From IMG/VR virus record IMGVR_UViG_3300042891_001818, positions 1-33,881 of that record: a stretch of DNA of 33,881 nt. One strand, given 5' to 3'. The position numbers were made by a program, and so were the translations under genes. Source of the DNA: a virus. The notes under the pieces were generated by a model. That model saw only the letters and a list, made by a program, of their open reading frames with translations, was not told the DNA's origin and did not search any database. This document shows, in pieces, positions 8,323-15,958 of this stretch (positions are counted from its first letter, which is position 1; every line of letters starts with the position of its first letter).

Positions 8323-8889
8323 ATGATTAAATTGAAATCATTGTTAATGGAAGCAGATCCAGGTGATCCATCGCAATCAACAGTTGATATATCATCAATT
8401 ATGTCTGAATTAAAATCTGCATGCAATACATTCAATACAGAGATTGCTAATAAAACTAAATTAAACCTAGGAAATAACGGTTTAACGACTCTAGTAACGC
8501 CGGAAGGAATGATTGCCGAAGGCCCATACATTGCTATAACATCGCCGTTCATACAAAACACTTATGGGACTAAAAACCCATATGGCTATATAGGTGTAGA
8601 ACTTTCAAAAGGGCGGTATCTTGGGAACAGTGCTAGTACACCTAGAGGAATTACTTTGCCGGCTTTTTTATTATACATGAATAGCTTTATAGATACTGCA
8701 ATAGGTGGTAAACCTGGTACTGACAAAGGTAATAAATTTATCTCTAAATTCAAAGATCAAATTAATGCTGCAGGAACAACATTATTCAATACTGTAGATC
8801 CGATATTTAAAAAATTATTAGCATATAAAGGATATAATTCAGCAACTACAGCTACTGACGGTAAAGTTACTATTAGTAAAACAGCTTAA
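8323..8889 (+). CDS. Probable packaged internal protein, paralog 1 (188 aa)
   Basis: Unknown family, first of a tandem pair. The N-terminus MIKLKSLLME|ADPGDPSQ has an L-x-E site directly before the segment that also starts the mature part of the next protein; this fits T4 gp21-type prohead cleavage. The body is rich in Gly, Thr, Asn and beta-type sequence, with ITSPFIQNTYGTKNPYGYIG and VDPIFKKLLAYKGYNSAT shared with the paralog. No catalytic motif is visible. It has a clear ribosome site AAGGAAG and a late-type motif upstream. Packaging into the capsid is inferred. Confidence 0.7.
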   Translation: MIKLKSLLMEADPGDPSQSTVDISSIMSELKSACNTFNTEIANKTKLNLGNNGLTTLVTPEGMIAEGPYIAITSPFIQNTYGTKNPYGYIGVELSKGRYLGNSASTPRGITLPAFLLYMNSFIDTAIGGKPGTDKGNKFISKFKDQINAAGTTLFNTVDPIFKKLLAYKGYNSATTATDGKVTISKTA

Positions 8890-8917
8890 TATATTAAAGT
8901 ATTCGTAAAGGAAATAA

Positions 8918-9553
8918 ATGAAAAATATTTTAGCAGAAAACATGCTTAGATTCGGTCCGCGTAATTTAACCGAATCAGAAAAAAGAAACCTACAAAGATT
9001 GACAGAAGCAGATCCAGGCGATCCATCACAAGCAACAGTTGATTTAACTGCTGATATGACAGCATTAAAATCAGCATGCACTGCATTTAATACAGAGATT
9101 GCTAATAAAACTAAATTAAAACTAGGAAATAACGGTTTAACAACTTTGGTTACTCCAGAAGGACAAACAACCGGTGGACCGTATATTACTATAACTTCTC
9201 CTTATTTTCAAAACATATCTGGAACTAAAAGACCATATGGTATGATAGGTGTAGAACTTTCAAAAGGGTATTATGGTGTACATAATTGGGGGGTGGCTGC
9301 AATAAACGAAGCTTCTTTACAAAGATTATTAATTTCTATAAAAAATCTTATAGGTCAAACTGTTATAGCTGGTGACAGAGGTAGTGACAAAGGTTCGAAG
9401 TTTAATGATAAATACCATGATCAAATTAGTGCAGCAACAACAACATTATTTAATACCGTAGATCCGATATTTAGAAAATTATTAACATATAAAGGATATA
9501 ATTCAGCTACAATATCACCAACTGGTGAAGTTACTATTAGTAAAACAGCTTAA
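8918..9553 (+). CDS. Probable packaged internal protein, paralog 2 (211 aa)
   Basis: Tandem duplicate of the preceding gene with a longer propeptide: MKNILAENMLRFGPRNLTES up to RLTE|ADPGDPSQ. Protein identity is highest at EIANKTKLKLGNNGLTTLVT, VDPIFRKLL, YKGYNSAT and the C-terminal VTISKTA. DNA at 9095-9145 differs from 8440-8490 at very few positions, so the duplication or gene conversion is recent. The 28-nt gap carries AAAGGAA. Function unknown. Confidence 0.7.
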   Translation: MKNILAENMLRFGPRNLTESEKRNLQRLTEADPGDPSQATVDLTADMTALKSACTAFNTEIANKTKLKLGNNGLTTLVTPEGQTTGGPYITITSPYFQNISGTKRPYGMIGVELSKGYYGVHNWGVAAINEASLQRLLISIKNLIGQTVIAGDRGSDKGSKFNDKYHDQISAATTTLFNTVDPIFRKLLTYKGYNSATISPTGEVTISKTA

Positions 9554-9582
9554 TATATTAAAGTATACAAAAAGGAAAACAA

Positions 9583-10233
9583 ATGATAAAATTAAAAAAT
9601 ATTTTAGCAGAAAATATGCTTAGATTTGGAACTAAAAATTTAAACGAATCAACTAAACAAAAATTAATAGAATCGGGGTCTACAGAACCTGGCGATCCAT
9701 CACAATCAACTGTCGATTTATCTGATGATTTTAGAAATGCTAATTCTGCACTACAAACATACGCAGATACGTATAATGCATTAACAAAACCAGAAAAACA
9801 AGATAAAAAACCTATAACATTATCATTGATAACAGATCCAACTGATCCAAATAATTTATTAATTACAGGAGCCGGACGTGCCACTGCGGGAGATGCAAAA
9901 GGTAAAGAAGCACAAAATTATATTTTTAAATACAATATGCCAACGCAAACATTAACAAGAAGACTTTACGTTAACAATCAATGGACAACTAAAACAATTG
10001 CATCGAATCCGCAAAATATAGGTTCAGGTCCAGATGGCATTTGGAGATATGGTGGCGCAACATCTGATAAAAACGTTCAAGCTGTTAAAAATGCAGCTGA
10101 TAAAGTAGGTAACGCAGTTATAACATTATTTTATAAGATAAGAGATACTGCACCAAAAGGATCTGTTGAAGTATCGCGCCATTGGGATGAGTTTAAATTA
10201 GGTACGCCGGAGCAACGAGCTCAGAACTATTAA
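9583..10233 (+). CDS. Probable packaged internal protein, third member (216 aa)
   Basis: Shares the propeptide (ILAENMLRFGTKNLNEST, candidate cleavage after KLIE) and the first mature residues EPGDPSQSTVDL with the two preceding genes. The rest of the protein is different, with ITLSLITDPTDPNNLLITGA and RRLYVNNQWTTK. So the packaging tag and mature start have been joined to a new body. The stop TAA overlaps by 4 nt the stop of the convergent secreted-protein gene. No known domain seen. Confidence 0.68.
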   Translation: MIKLKNILAENMLRFGTKNLNESTKQKLIESGSTEPGDPSQSTVDLSDDFRNANSALQTYADTYNALTKPEKQDKKPITLSLITDPTDPNNLLITGAGRATAGDAKGKEAQNYIFKYNMPTQTLTRRLYVNNQWTTKTIASNPQNIGSGPDGIWRYGGATSDKNVQAVKNAADKVGNAVITLFYKIRDTAPKGSVEVSRHWDEFKLGTPEQRAQNY

Positions 10234-10664
10234 TTTACAATAACTTTAAAATCGGTTTTAATTTCAACTTTAGTTACTCGTTGAATTTCATTAAACCAAT
10301 AATAAAATACAGAATTGGTATTCATATCAATGATAAAATTACTGCGTACTGGTAATCCATTAACATCATAATCTTCCATAACGAAATGCAATACATTGTC
10401 ATTGTTTTCAAATTTTACGATTGATACCGTATTAACATATACTCCATGATAATAATAACTACATGTACTATCCGTTAAATTTAATACATGACGAGTATCG
10501 GTATATGTAGTATCAACAATTTTATCCGGAAATTCGACGGCATCTAAGTATGAAACGTTGCCGTGCATAATATGCATTTTAACTTGAGAAACGGATACTG
10601 TATATGTTTGAGAAAATACGGAAGTGCTAATAATAATAGCAACAATTGAAAATATGCGTTTCAT
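10230..10664 (-). CDS. Secreted or periplasmic protein with signal peptide, 144 aa
   Basis: Begins with a typical Bacteroidota Sec signal peptide: MKRIFSIVAIIISTSVFS, with probable cleavage before QTYTVSVSQ. The mature part is beta-rich, with many Val, Tyr and Asp, and no known domain. It has its own host-type promoter (10693-10725), faces the surrounding plus-strand genes and overlaps one of them tail to tail by 4 nt. This is the pattern of a moron gene expressed from the host side, for example to alter the cell surface or block superinfection. That role is inferred. Confidence 0.72.
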   Translation of the reverse strand: MKRIFSIVAIIISTSVFSQTYTVSVSQVKMHIMHGNVSYLDAVEFPDKIVDTTYTDTRHVLNLTDSTCSYYYHGVYVNTVSIVKFENNDNVLHFVMEDYDVNGLPVRSNFIIDMNTNSVFYYWFNEIQRVTKVEIKTDFKVIVN

Positions 10665-10692
10665 GTTTTAATTTATTAATTGGTTAATTACT

Positions 10693-10725
10693 AGTATAAT
10701 ATGAAAATTATTTATATTTTCCAAC
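10693..10725 (-). promoter_or_regulatory. Host-type promoter of the secreted-protein gene
   Basis: TTG, 20-nt spacer, TATTATAC on the minus strand, about 30 nt before the ATG at 10664. Downstream, ACTAGTAATTAAC is shared with the rhomboid gene leader. Confidence 0.5.
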
Positions 10726-10758
10726 CATTACGTAAAATATGTTTTTTTTTTAGATGCG

Positions 10759-10770
10759 TATATTTATATT
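10759..10770 (+). promoter_or_regulatory. Late-type upstream motif
   Basis: TATATTTATATT followed by AAAG, 31 nt before the ATG at 10801, the same layout as at 8288. Confidence 0.45.
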
Positions 10771-10800
10771 AAAGAAAGTAACCAAAAAGGAATAAAACAA

Positions 10801-11409
10801 ATGAGCAAGAATTTATTATCAGAAAACATGCTTCGTTTTGGAACCAAAAATTTATCAGAAGGTGCCAAACGAAACTTAGTTTTAGAAAGCGTAATGCAAA
10901 CTATTAAAGAACATGGGTTGTATAACGAAGTTAAACGCAGATTGATGGAATTTGCCGGTGGAAAGACAGCAGAAGAAGTTGCTGACGGACTATGGAGTGC
11001 ATTTTCAATGGTAGGATCATCCGATCTATTAGGCGTAGTTAATAATTTACAATATATAAAAACCGGTGCAGATTATAATGCAGTTAACGAACTTTTGTTT
11101 AAAAATAAAGGTTTGAATATGGTTGGTGCAATGAAAAAATATCTTCCTGGTGAAGAATTAACAGAAGTTCCTGCAGGTAAAAAAACACATGCATTAGATG
11201 AATTGATGAGAATTAATTATCCTGGCCAATATAACGCGGCTGTAAAAGCCGGCCGGCTTGGTATTGACTGGGGTAGTGGCTCTCCATATGATTTAGATGG
11301 TACAATGTATGATGGAATAACAACAAGCAATACTACATGGCAAAAGACAAAGCGCCAAATGTCTTTTACAACAAACCGAGAATTACGAGGCGGCGGTGGT
11401 GGTGATTAA
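10801..11409 (+). CDS. Probable packaged internal protein, fourth member (202 aa)
   Basis: Begins with the same tag as the others: LLSENMLRFGTKNLSEGAKR. Candidate L-x-E cleavage sites are LVLE (about 30) and RLME (about 56); FAGGKTAEE would start the mature part after the second. The remaining body is helical with an Ala/Gly-rich middle and a Gly-rich C-terminus (LRGGGGGD). It is followed by a strong terminator at 11431. No enzymatic motif seen. Confidence 0.68.
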   Translation: MSKNLLSENMLRFGTKNLSEGAKRNLVLESVMQTIKEHGLYNEVKRRLMEFAGGKTAEEVADGLWSAFSMVGSSDLLGVVNNLQYIKTGADYNAVNELLFKNKGLNMVGAMKKYLPGEELTEVPAGKKTHALDELMRINYPGQYNAAVKAGRLGIDWGSGSPYDLDGTMYDGITTSNTTWQKTKRQMSFTTNRELRGGGGGD

Positions 11410-11430
11410 AAATTTCATAAATTTTAATAC

Positions 11431-11453
11431 AAAGGGGCAATGCCCCTTTTTTT
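11431..11453 (+). terminator. Rho-independent terminator
   Basis: AAAGGGGC, loop AAT, GCCCCTTT followed by a T run, just after the plus-strand gene ending at 11409. It separates convergent transcripts; in the other direction the T run is short. Confidence 0.85.
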
Positions 11454-12048
11454 ATGTTCTTACTTTAATGTTAAAGAATAATTTATCCGATATGCTAATA
11501 ACAAATCCAGATGCAATACCAATTAAATGTGGTACATATAAATAAAAATCACTGTTACTAAATTCCATTATATGAATACACTCATCAAATACAAATAAAA
11601 AACAAAACGTTTTTAATGCAAAACTCAAAGATGCATTTAATTGATTTTTAAGAATTATAAAAGCCGCTAATGATGCATAAACAATTGTTGATAACCCTGC
11701 AAAGTTATTTGATACATTGGATAGTAATTGAATTCCGATCACATTAACAATAATTGTTATTAAAATTAACCATAAAAATCTACGCTTTAAAATTCTTTCA
11801 CATTCGGCGCCGATTAATATAAAATACAAACAATTGTATAGCAAATGCGTTATCTTAACATCGTGACTAAAAGAAAAAGTTAAGATTTGAAATATGTTAA
11901 AATTTTCATTTGAAAATTGATATAAACCTACATACTTACTAAGATTGGTATCATTAATAAAAAAGATAACATTGATGACGTAAAATACTATAGATATAAT
12001 TAAAATAGATCTAGTAACGATAGGAATATCAAAAAATAATTTTTTCAT
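11452..12048 (-). CDS. Rhomboid-family intramembrane serine protease
   Basis: This 198-aa protein has about six hydrophobic segments and the rhomboid active-site pattern. It has ITHLLYNCLYFIL (His68 and Asn72, equal to HxxxN of GlpG TM2), FAGLSTIVYA (nucleophile Ser120; GlpG has GLSGVVYA) and PHLIGIASGF (catalytic His174; GlpG AHIAGLAIGL). The only change is Thr for the second Gly of GxSG. It would cleave membrane-protein helices in the host inner membrane. It has its own host-type promoter and is oriented against the packaged-protein genes, like a moron. Phage rhomboids are rare. Confidence 0.82.
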   Translation of the reverse strand: MKKLFFDIPIVTRSILIISIVFYVINVIFFINDTNLSKYVGLYQFSNENFNIFQILTFSFSHDVKITHLLYNCLYFILIGAECERILKRRFLWLILITIIVNVIGIQLLSNVSNNFAGLSTIVYASLAAFIILKNQLNASLSFALKTFCFLFVFDECIHIMEFSNSDFYLYVPHLIGIASGFVISISDKLFFNIKVRT

Positions 12049-12077
12049 GGCTTAATACTTTAATTAGTTAATTACTA

Positions 12078-12109
12078 GTAATATATAAAATAAGCTAGTA
12101 TTATCCAAT
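12078..12109 (-). promoter_or_regulatory. Host-type promoter of the rhomboid gene
   Basis: TTG, 20-nt spacer, TATATTAC on the minus strand, 30-60 nt upstream of the ATG at 12048. The stretch after the -7 box is nearly the same as before the secreted-protein gene. Confidence 0.5.
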
Positions 12110-12131
12110 CAAATATAAAATATTTTTGAAA

Positions 12132-12698
12132 TTAATCACGTTTTACAAAACCACTTAAAAAGTCTCGTTGCTTTTGGATTGCTTCATCGAGTTCAGAATT
12201 TTTTCGTTTTTTTGTATGTTGTCGCTGCACTCCATTATTGCTAGGCTTAACATCATTCTCCACCCTGGTTGATCGTTTGGTGTTTGATTTAATTTTTCGA
12301 TCAGTGGCACTAGAAGATTTTCGCTTGTTTGAATCACTGCTTCGGCTTTCATTATTTGGCCTTGGGGCGTCTCTAAAAATTTCTGAATCTGTATATGTTC
12401 TAGGCCCGGCGTCAATTCGTTTCTTAAGTTCATCAACTCCAATGGAATTTGTATCTTCGAAGAAGATGCATCCAATTTGGTAACTGGTTCTATATCCTTT
12501 GATTTGAATGCCGCACGGATACGTTGTGTTATTAGCACGTACGCTGTATTGAATACCCCAATTAGTTGTTTTATGATTTTTAACATAACCGTATTTTTTT
12601 GCCCCCAACCACGTAAATAAAACAGGCTCTCCTAGTTTAAAGAGAGCCTTGTTAAATTGTTTTTCTATGTTATCAGGAAGATGTTTATTTTTTGCCAT
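12132..12698 (-). CDS. Unknown protein with basic tail, 188 aa
   Basis: Not recognised. The N-terminal half (about 15-85) looks like a folded beta domain: LGEPVLFTWLGAKKYGYV, then NWGIQYSVRANNTTYPCGIQ. The second half is highly charged, Ser/Lys/Arg-rich and probably disordered, ending in a short helix (IQKQRDFLSGFVKRD). It could bind nucleic acid. A second open frame of 143 codons lies entirely inside it. A stem of about 11 bp (GGCTCTC paired with GAGAGCC) lies in codons near the start. Confidence 0.62.
   Translation of the reverse strand: MAKNKHLPDNIEKQFNKALFKLGEPVLFTWLGAKKYGYVKNHKTTNWGIQYSVRANNTTYPCGIQIKGYRTSYQIGCIFFEDTNSIGVDELKKRIDAGPRTYTDSEIFRDAPRPNNESRSSDSNKRKSSSATDRKIKSNTKRSTRVENDVKPSNNGVQRQHTKKRKNSELDEAIQKQRDFLSGFVKRD
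12155..12586 (-). CDS. Possible overprinted gene nested in another frame, 143 aa
   Basis: Same strand as 12132-12698, in another frame. It starts at ATG 12586 and has no stop for 143 codons. The product looks protein-like: hydrophobic N-terminus (MLKIIKQLIGVFNTAYVLIT), then a helical domain with MKAEAVIQTSENLLVPLIEK and MMLSLAIMECSDNIQKNEKI. No clear ribosome site precedes the ATG. It is either a true overlapping gene or a long chance frame; it partly covers the low-complexity tail of the other product. Confidence 0.4.
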   Translation of the reverse strand: MLKIIKQLIGVFNTAYVLITQRIRAAFKSKDIEPVTKLDASSSKIQIPLELMNLRNELTPGLEHIQIQKFLETPQGQIMKAEAVIQTSENLLVPLIEKLNQTPNDQPGWRMMLSLAIMECSDNIQKNEKILNSMKQSKSNETF

Positions 12699-12704
12699 TG
12701 ACCT

Positions 12705-13148
12705 TTAATTAAAACAGATACCGGTAATTTGATCTACAATGTAAAATATTCGCATATACTTAGTAACCTTATCTTTACGAAACATTTTTTCTTGTTCTAC
12801 ATCTCGTTGAAGAATGTATCCAGCTTCTATAAAACGATTTTTTACTAAACGCAATGCACGCAAACTATTTGCTTCAATCATGATAATTTCATCATCAATC
12901 ATTACATCGACTCTATCAAAGCTACGAGTCTCGTCAGCTTTTGTTGTGGTCTCTTGTTCTTTTTCTTTTTCTTCTAATTGCGTATGTATAGCACTAAAAA
13001 AATTAGAAAGATCAATTGCTTTGATTGTAGTAACTGCAGATGATTCATATAACCCGAACATGTAATTTAAACGTTCTTGCAAAGGCAATGTCTTAAAAAA
13101 TACATATTCTTGTTTAGAAATACTAATTTTTTCGAATCTTGTTTCCAT
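12705..13148 (-). CDS. Unknown protein, 147 aa
   Basis: Not recognised. It opens METRFEKISISKQEYVFF, has a coiled-coil acidic segment (LEEKEKEQETTTKADE) near the middle and a mixed alpha/beta C-terminus (VDVMIDDEIIMIEANSLRAL). It starts inside the end of the upstream small gene (26-nt overlap) and ends 6 nt before the next, so it is part of the 14858-12132 operon. Confidence 0.6.
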   Translation of the reverse strand: METRFEKISISKQEYVFFKTLPLQERLNYMFGLYESSAVTTIKAIDLSNFFSAIHTQLEEKEKEQETTTKADETRSFDRVDVMIDDEIIMIEANSLRALRLVKNRFIEAGYILQRDVEQEKMFRKDKVTKYMRIFYIVDQITGICFN

Positions 13149-13311
13149 GGTCGTCCTCTTTTTTTATTACAAATAATTCATCAATTGCAGCAATATTTAG
13201 TTGCTTAATTTTTGATATTTGTTCTCGTGCTTCGAACAAACCCGTTGCCTTTACACGACCAATTATTTCATGTTTAGAATCTGTTTTATATGCATATGTA
13301 TACGTATCCAT
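13123..13311 (-). CDS. Unknown small protein, 62 aa
   Basis: Begins MDTYTYAYKTDSKHEIIGRV. The pattern (short beta hairpin, then A-x-x-x-F-E-A-R-E-Q-I helix) is like small DUF4494-type or PcfM-type domains in which a beta strand is followed by 'A..L.EA...'. No firm family. Overlaps the next gene by 26 nt. Confidence 0.58.
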   Translation of the reverse strand: MDTYTYAYKTDSKHEIIGRVKATGLFEAREQISKIKQLNIAAIDELFVIKKEDDHGNKIRKN

Positions 13312-13316
13312 CTTAC

Positions 13317-13703
13317 TTATAAATATAAACCTAATTCATAAGCTCGCATACAAGATGTCAAAGAATCATGCAAAGTTTCTGATAAACGTTGTATTTCGTG
13401 TGGACGTAATGTCATTGTATAAGTTTTTACATCTACTGAAAATACAGAGTCTTTACCTGAATCTCGGGTTCTACCTGCTTGTTCTTGTACGGATTTTGAA
13501 TATGCAATCAAATCTTTATATTTCATTTTGATTATGCATCCTGCTACATATAATTGTCCAATAGTACAATTCATTGGATCTTCTTTAAATACTTCAGCTG
13601 ACATTTTGTCTTGAAATACAAAATCAATGTCTGCCCAAGTGTTACCGTTACGATTACGGATTTTGTCTGAAATACCCCAAGGGTGGTTTACGCTTTTTAT
13701 CAT
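13317..13703 (-). CDS. Unknown protein, 128 aa
   Basis: Not recognised. Distinctive segments are WGISDKIRNRNGNTWADIDF near the start and VDVKTYTMTLRPHEIQRLSE near the end. There are no membrane segments or cysteine clusters. It lies in the same-direction operon, 5 nt after the methyltransferase gene. Confidence 0.58.
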   Translation of the reverse strand: MIKSVNHPWGISDKIRNRNGNTWADIDFVFQDKMSAEVFKEDPMNCTIGQLYVAGCIIKMKYKDLIAYSKSVQEQAGRTRDSGKDSVFSVDVKTYTMTLRPHEIQRLSETLHDSLTSCMRAYELGLYL

Positions 13704-13708
13704 GGTTT

Positions 13709-14371
13709 TTAAAATTTATAAATGTTTACAGTATATACATCACGTGAATAATTGTTTCGTATGGTAACGTATTGATATTTTTCTATTAACATGTCCAACA
13801 TTAAGCCAGGATGAACATACAAGAAACCATCATGATGTGTTGTTTTGATTGGATTAAGCAAATTAAATGAAACTACTTGACGCGTCAAGTTATACATGAT
13901 ATCTACATCATCAAATAGTTTAGTTAAATCTTCATTTTCTGTTTGACAACGACGTTGAGTGAATACTCCTGATGCAACTACCCAATCGTGCACGTCAAAT
14001 TTAGCTGTTTCAAAGGCGCCTACGGTAATATCCGTTAACGCCCATTTTTCTTCGCCTAACTGCGTCATTATAGGATTATGGTCTATGGCATTATAGAATA
14101 CTATAGTATCATTTAACGCAGCCAATTCGCGTGCTACGGCGTATAAATCGCATCTACCACAGCCGATATCCAATAAACTACCTCCATTGAACCCTACTAG
14201 CAAGTTTTGCATTAAAAAACGTTGTTCAGCTGTGGTATTGTATCCGACGGGTAATGGACTATACATCATATAATCTTCATCTGTCGGAGTCAAAGCATCC
14301 CAACGTTCGTAATCTTCGGGTGAGTTTGTCAAATTTTGCAAAACTTTTTCAAATACTTCTTTAGTTTTCAT
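13709..14371 (-). CDS. SAM-dependent methyltransferase
   Basis: This 220-aa protein has a class I methyltransferase glycine motif, SLLDIGCGRCDLY at about 65-77, followed by an acidic residue after the next strand (YNAIDHNPIMTQ) for the ribose hydroxyls, and a FDVHDWVVASGVFTQ strand matching motif IV. No DPPY or NPPY DNA-methylase motif is present, so the substrate (DNA, small molecule or protein) cannot be told. It is in the small-gene operon with DUF4494, with a 1-nt overlap at its start. Confidence 0.75.
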   Translation of the reverse strand: MKTKEVFEKVLQNLTNSPEDYERWDALTPTDEDYMMYSPLPVGYNTTAEQRFLMQNLLVGFNGGSLLDIGCGRCDLYAVARELAALNDTIVFYNAIDHNPIMTQLGEEKWALTDITVGAFETAKFDVHDWVVASGVFTQRRCQTENEDLTKLFDDVDIMYNLTRQVVSFNLLNPIKTTHHDGFLYVHPGLMLDMLIEKYQYVTIRNNYSRDVYTVNIYKF

Positions 14372-14649
14372 TAGTCTGCTCTAACAATTGGTAATTGATC
14401 TGTTGCTAATAATTCTTTGTATGGTATAGTTGTCTGAATCATACCAGATTCGCACAATAAACCAGATAAATACTTGTTGATATATGTTCTACATGATGTA
14501 TTTGTATTAACCATAGTCATTGCACTTCGATTTTCAAACAAAACATCATACATAACACCTTTGTTAACAACAAATTTATCTAGGATCACTCCAACTCGGT
14601 TAGTACCCTCCTGGGTGATGATAACCGTTTCGCCAATTTTATATGACAT
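14371..14649 (-). CDS. Unknown small protein, possible SH3-like fold, 92 aa
   Basis: The N-terminal half, IGETVIITQEGTNRVGVILD and MYDVLFENRSAM, has the pattern of an SH3/KOW-like small barrel. The rest is helical. It overlaps both neighbours by 1 nt, so it is translationally coupled to DUF4494 upstream and the methyltransferase downstream. Confidence 0.58.
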   Translation of the reverse strand: MSYKIGETVIITQEGTNRVGVILDKFVVNKGVMYDVLFENRSAMTMVNTNTSCRTYINKYLSGLLCESGMIQTTIPYKELLATDQLPIVRAD

Positions 14650-14858
14650 TATTCGATAATTTTAATGATTTTACTTGATGTTACTGATTTTACTTCAAAA
14701 TCGAACATTACTCCTTTGAAATCTTGCACTACTTTGGCTTCTGCCTCAGTTACTGATAATGCTTCTACGAGATACGTTTCAGTAACTCTTTTTTCTTTTG
14801 TGCCTTTCGGCGTGTCAATTGTGTCAATTAGCTGTACTTTTGCTACGTAATAACCCAT
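14649..14858 (-). CDS. DUF4494-type protein, 69 aa
   Basis: Matches the small DUF4494 family found almost only in Bacteroidota and their phages. The first strand is YYVAKVQLIDTI, then KRVTETYLVEALSVTEAEAK (family pattern K-V-T-E-x-Y-L-V-x-A-L-S-x-T-E-A-E), and the last strand SSKIIKII. Function unknown. First gene of the 14858-12132 operon; a TTG-N20-TATAATTT promoter lies 36-68 nt upstream. It is one of the better host clues in the window. Confidence 0.74.
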   Translation of the reverse strand: MGYYVAKVQLIDTIDTPKGTKEKRVTETYLVEALSVTEAEAKVVQDFKGVMFDFEVKSVTSSKIIKIIE

Positions 14859-14893
14859 TTTTTAAAAATTTAATTAATAACTTATTTTATATA

Positions 14894-14926
14894 TAAATTA
14901 TATGAAAAAATATGATAAGTTCCAAT
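14894..14926 (-). promoter_or_regulatory. Host-type promoter of the DUF4494 operon
   Basis: TTGG, then TATAATTTATA after a 20-nt spacer counted from TTG, on the minus strand before the ATG at 14858. Confidence 0.5.
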
Positions 14927-15756
14927 TATTTTTTATCTAAAATTTTTTTTAATCGTTGTTGATCTCGATGCATTTCATATGATCGTTGTATTTGTTTTGG
15001 CGTTAAATCAAAATTTATCATCAAGTTATCTAAAATATCTGCAATCAAACGCTGCTTTTCAGTTACTGAATATTTTTTTCTTGAAAATATATCAATGATT
15101 GATATTAAGTGTTTAATATAAGTTTTAGGTAATTCTTTGACTATACGAGATTGTTTAGTATGTATAATATTATCATGTTTTTTTTCATTTAAAACCTTTC
15201 TAGTAGTTAAACTAGTCTCAGTTAGTAAATCACCATATCCCATAATCCATTCGGTTGGTGTACCACCCGGTGGTGGTGGAGGTGGAGTTTCCCCAGCTGG
15301 AGCACCTGCAGGCGGAGCTCCTCCCGCTGCACTACCTGCTTCTGCTTTTTCTTTATCGTCTGCACCAAATCCTTTAACATCATCTAAAGACAGTTGTAAT
15401 TCAATTGTATAATCTATATTACGTCCCCATCCTGTATATGGAACTATTTTAATTATTTTTAATTTTAATAGATTTAAAAGAATACTCGGTGTACAATTTA
15501 ATTCTTTGCCACTTCTACTAACAAATTCACGAACACCTATATCAGATATAGAATATAATATTCCTATATGTTGCGTACCATATGCATCAAATTTACCAAG
15601 AAATTTTTGTTCAGCTGGGGTAAATGCAGACCCGGGGTCTGAACTAGGCGCATTATCTGTTTCTAATTTTTTAGAACCGCCATCAGCTGGTTCTTCTTGT
15701 TCAGAAATCATTTCTCGTAATGTACGTAATATAATATGTTCGTTTAATTGTTTCAT
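14926..15756 (-). CDS. Unknown virion-region protein with Pro/Gly linker, 276 aa
   Basis: The N-terminus MKQLNEHIILRTLREMISE|QEE is an amphipathic helix ending in I-S-E, a possible prohead-protease site. A globular part (about 45-130) follows, with FGKFDAYG-like and ILYSISDIGVREFV segments resembling a winged-helix fold. Then comes an Ala/Pro/Gly linker (AGGAPPAGAPAGETPPPPPP) at about 142-165. The C-terminal 100 residues are basic and helical. Function unknown; probably virion-associated because of the N-terminus and neighbours. Confidence 0.62.
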   Translation of the reverse strand: MKQLNEHIILRTLREMISEQEEPADGGSKKLETDNAPSSDPGSAFTPAEQKFLGKFDAYGTQHIGILYSISDIGVREFVSRSGKELNCTPSILLNLLKLKIIKIVPYTGWGRNIDYTIELQLSLDDVKGFGADDKEKAEAGSAAGGAPPAGAPAGETPPPPPPGGTPTEWIMGYGDLLTETSLTTRKVLNEKKHDNIIHTKQSRIVKELPKTYIKHLISIIDIFSRKKYSVTEKQRLIADILDNLMINFDLTPKQIQRSYEMHRDQQRLKKILDKK

Positions 15757-15938
15757 ACAGATTTAGATTCGGCTAATTGAGTTGAACGATACTTGCTTGT
15801 CAATTTTTTTAATTCATTAATTGATTTACGTGCTCTAACTCCGGCAGCTTTTACTTGTTTATCTTGAAAGCGTTCATGATTTTCTTTGAATGATAACCAG
15901 TGCTGTTCCATTAAATCGAAAAGTTCTTGTGATGTCAT
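15753..15938 (-). CDS. Histone H1/Hc1-like DNA-binding protein, 61 aa
   Basis: The central segment VKAAGVRARKSINELKKLTS matches the Hc1-like histone family common in Bacteroidota and Chlamydiae (pattern K-A-A-G-x-R-A-R-K-x-x-x-E-L-K-K). These small basic proteins condense DNA. In a phage it could compact the genome during packaging or act on the host nucleoid. It has a good ribosome site (AAAGG) 7 nt before the ATG. It overlaps the following gene by 4 nt (ATGA). Confidence 0.76.
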   Translation of the reverse strand: MTSQELFDLMEQHWLSFKENHERFQDKQVKAAGVRARKSINELKKLTSKYRSTQLAESKSV

Positions 15939-15958
15939 ATTAACCTTTATTTTATTTA

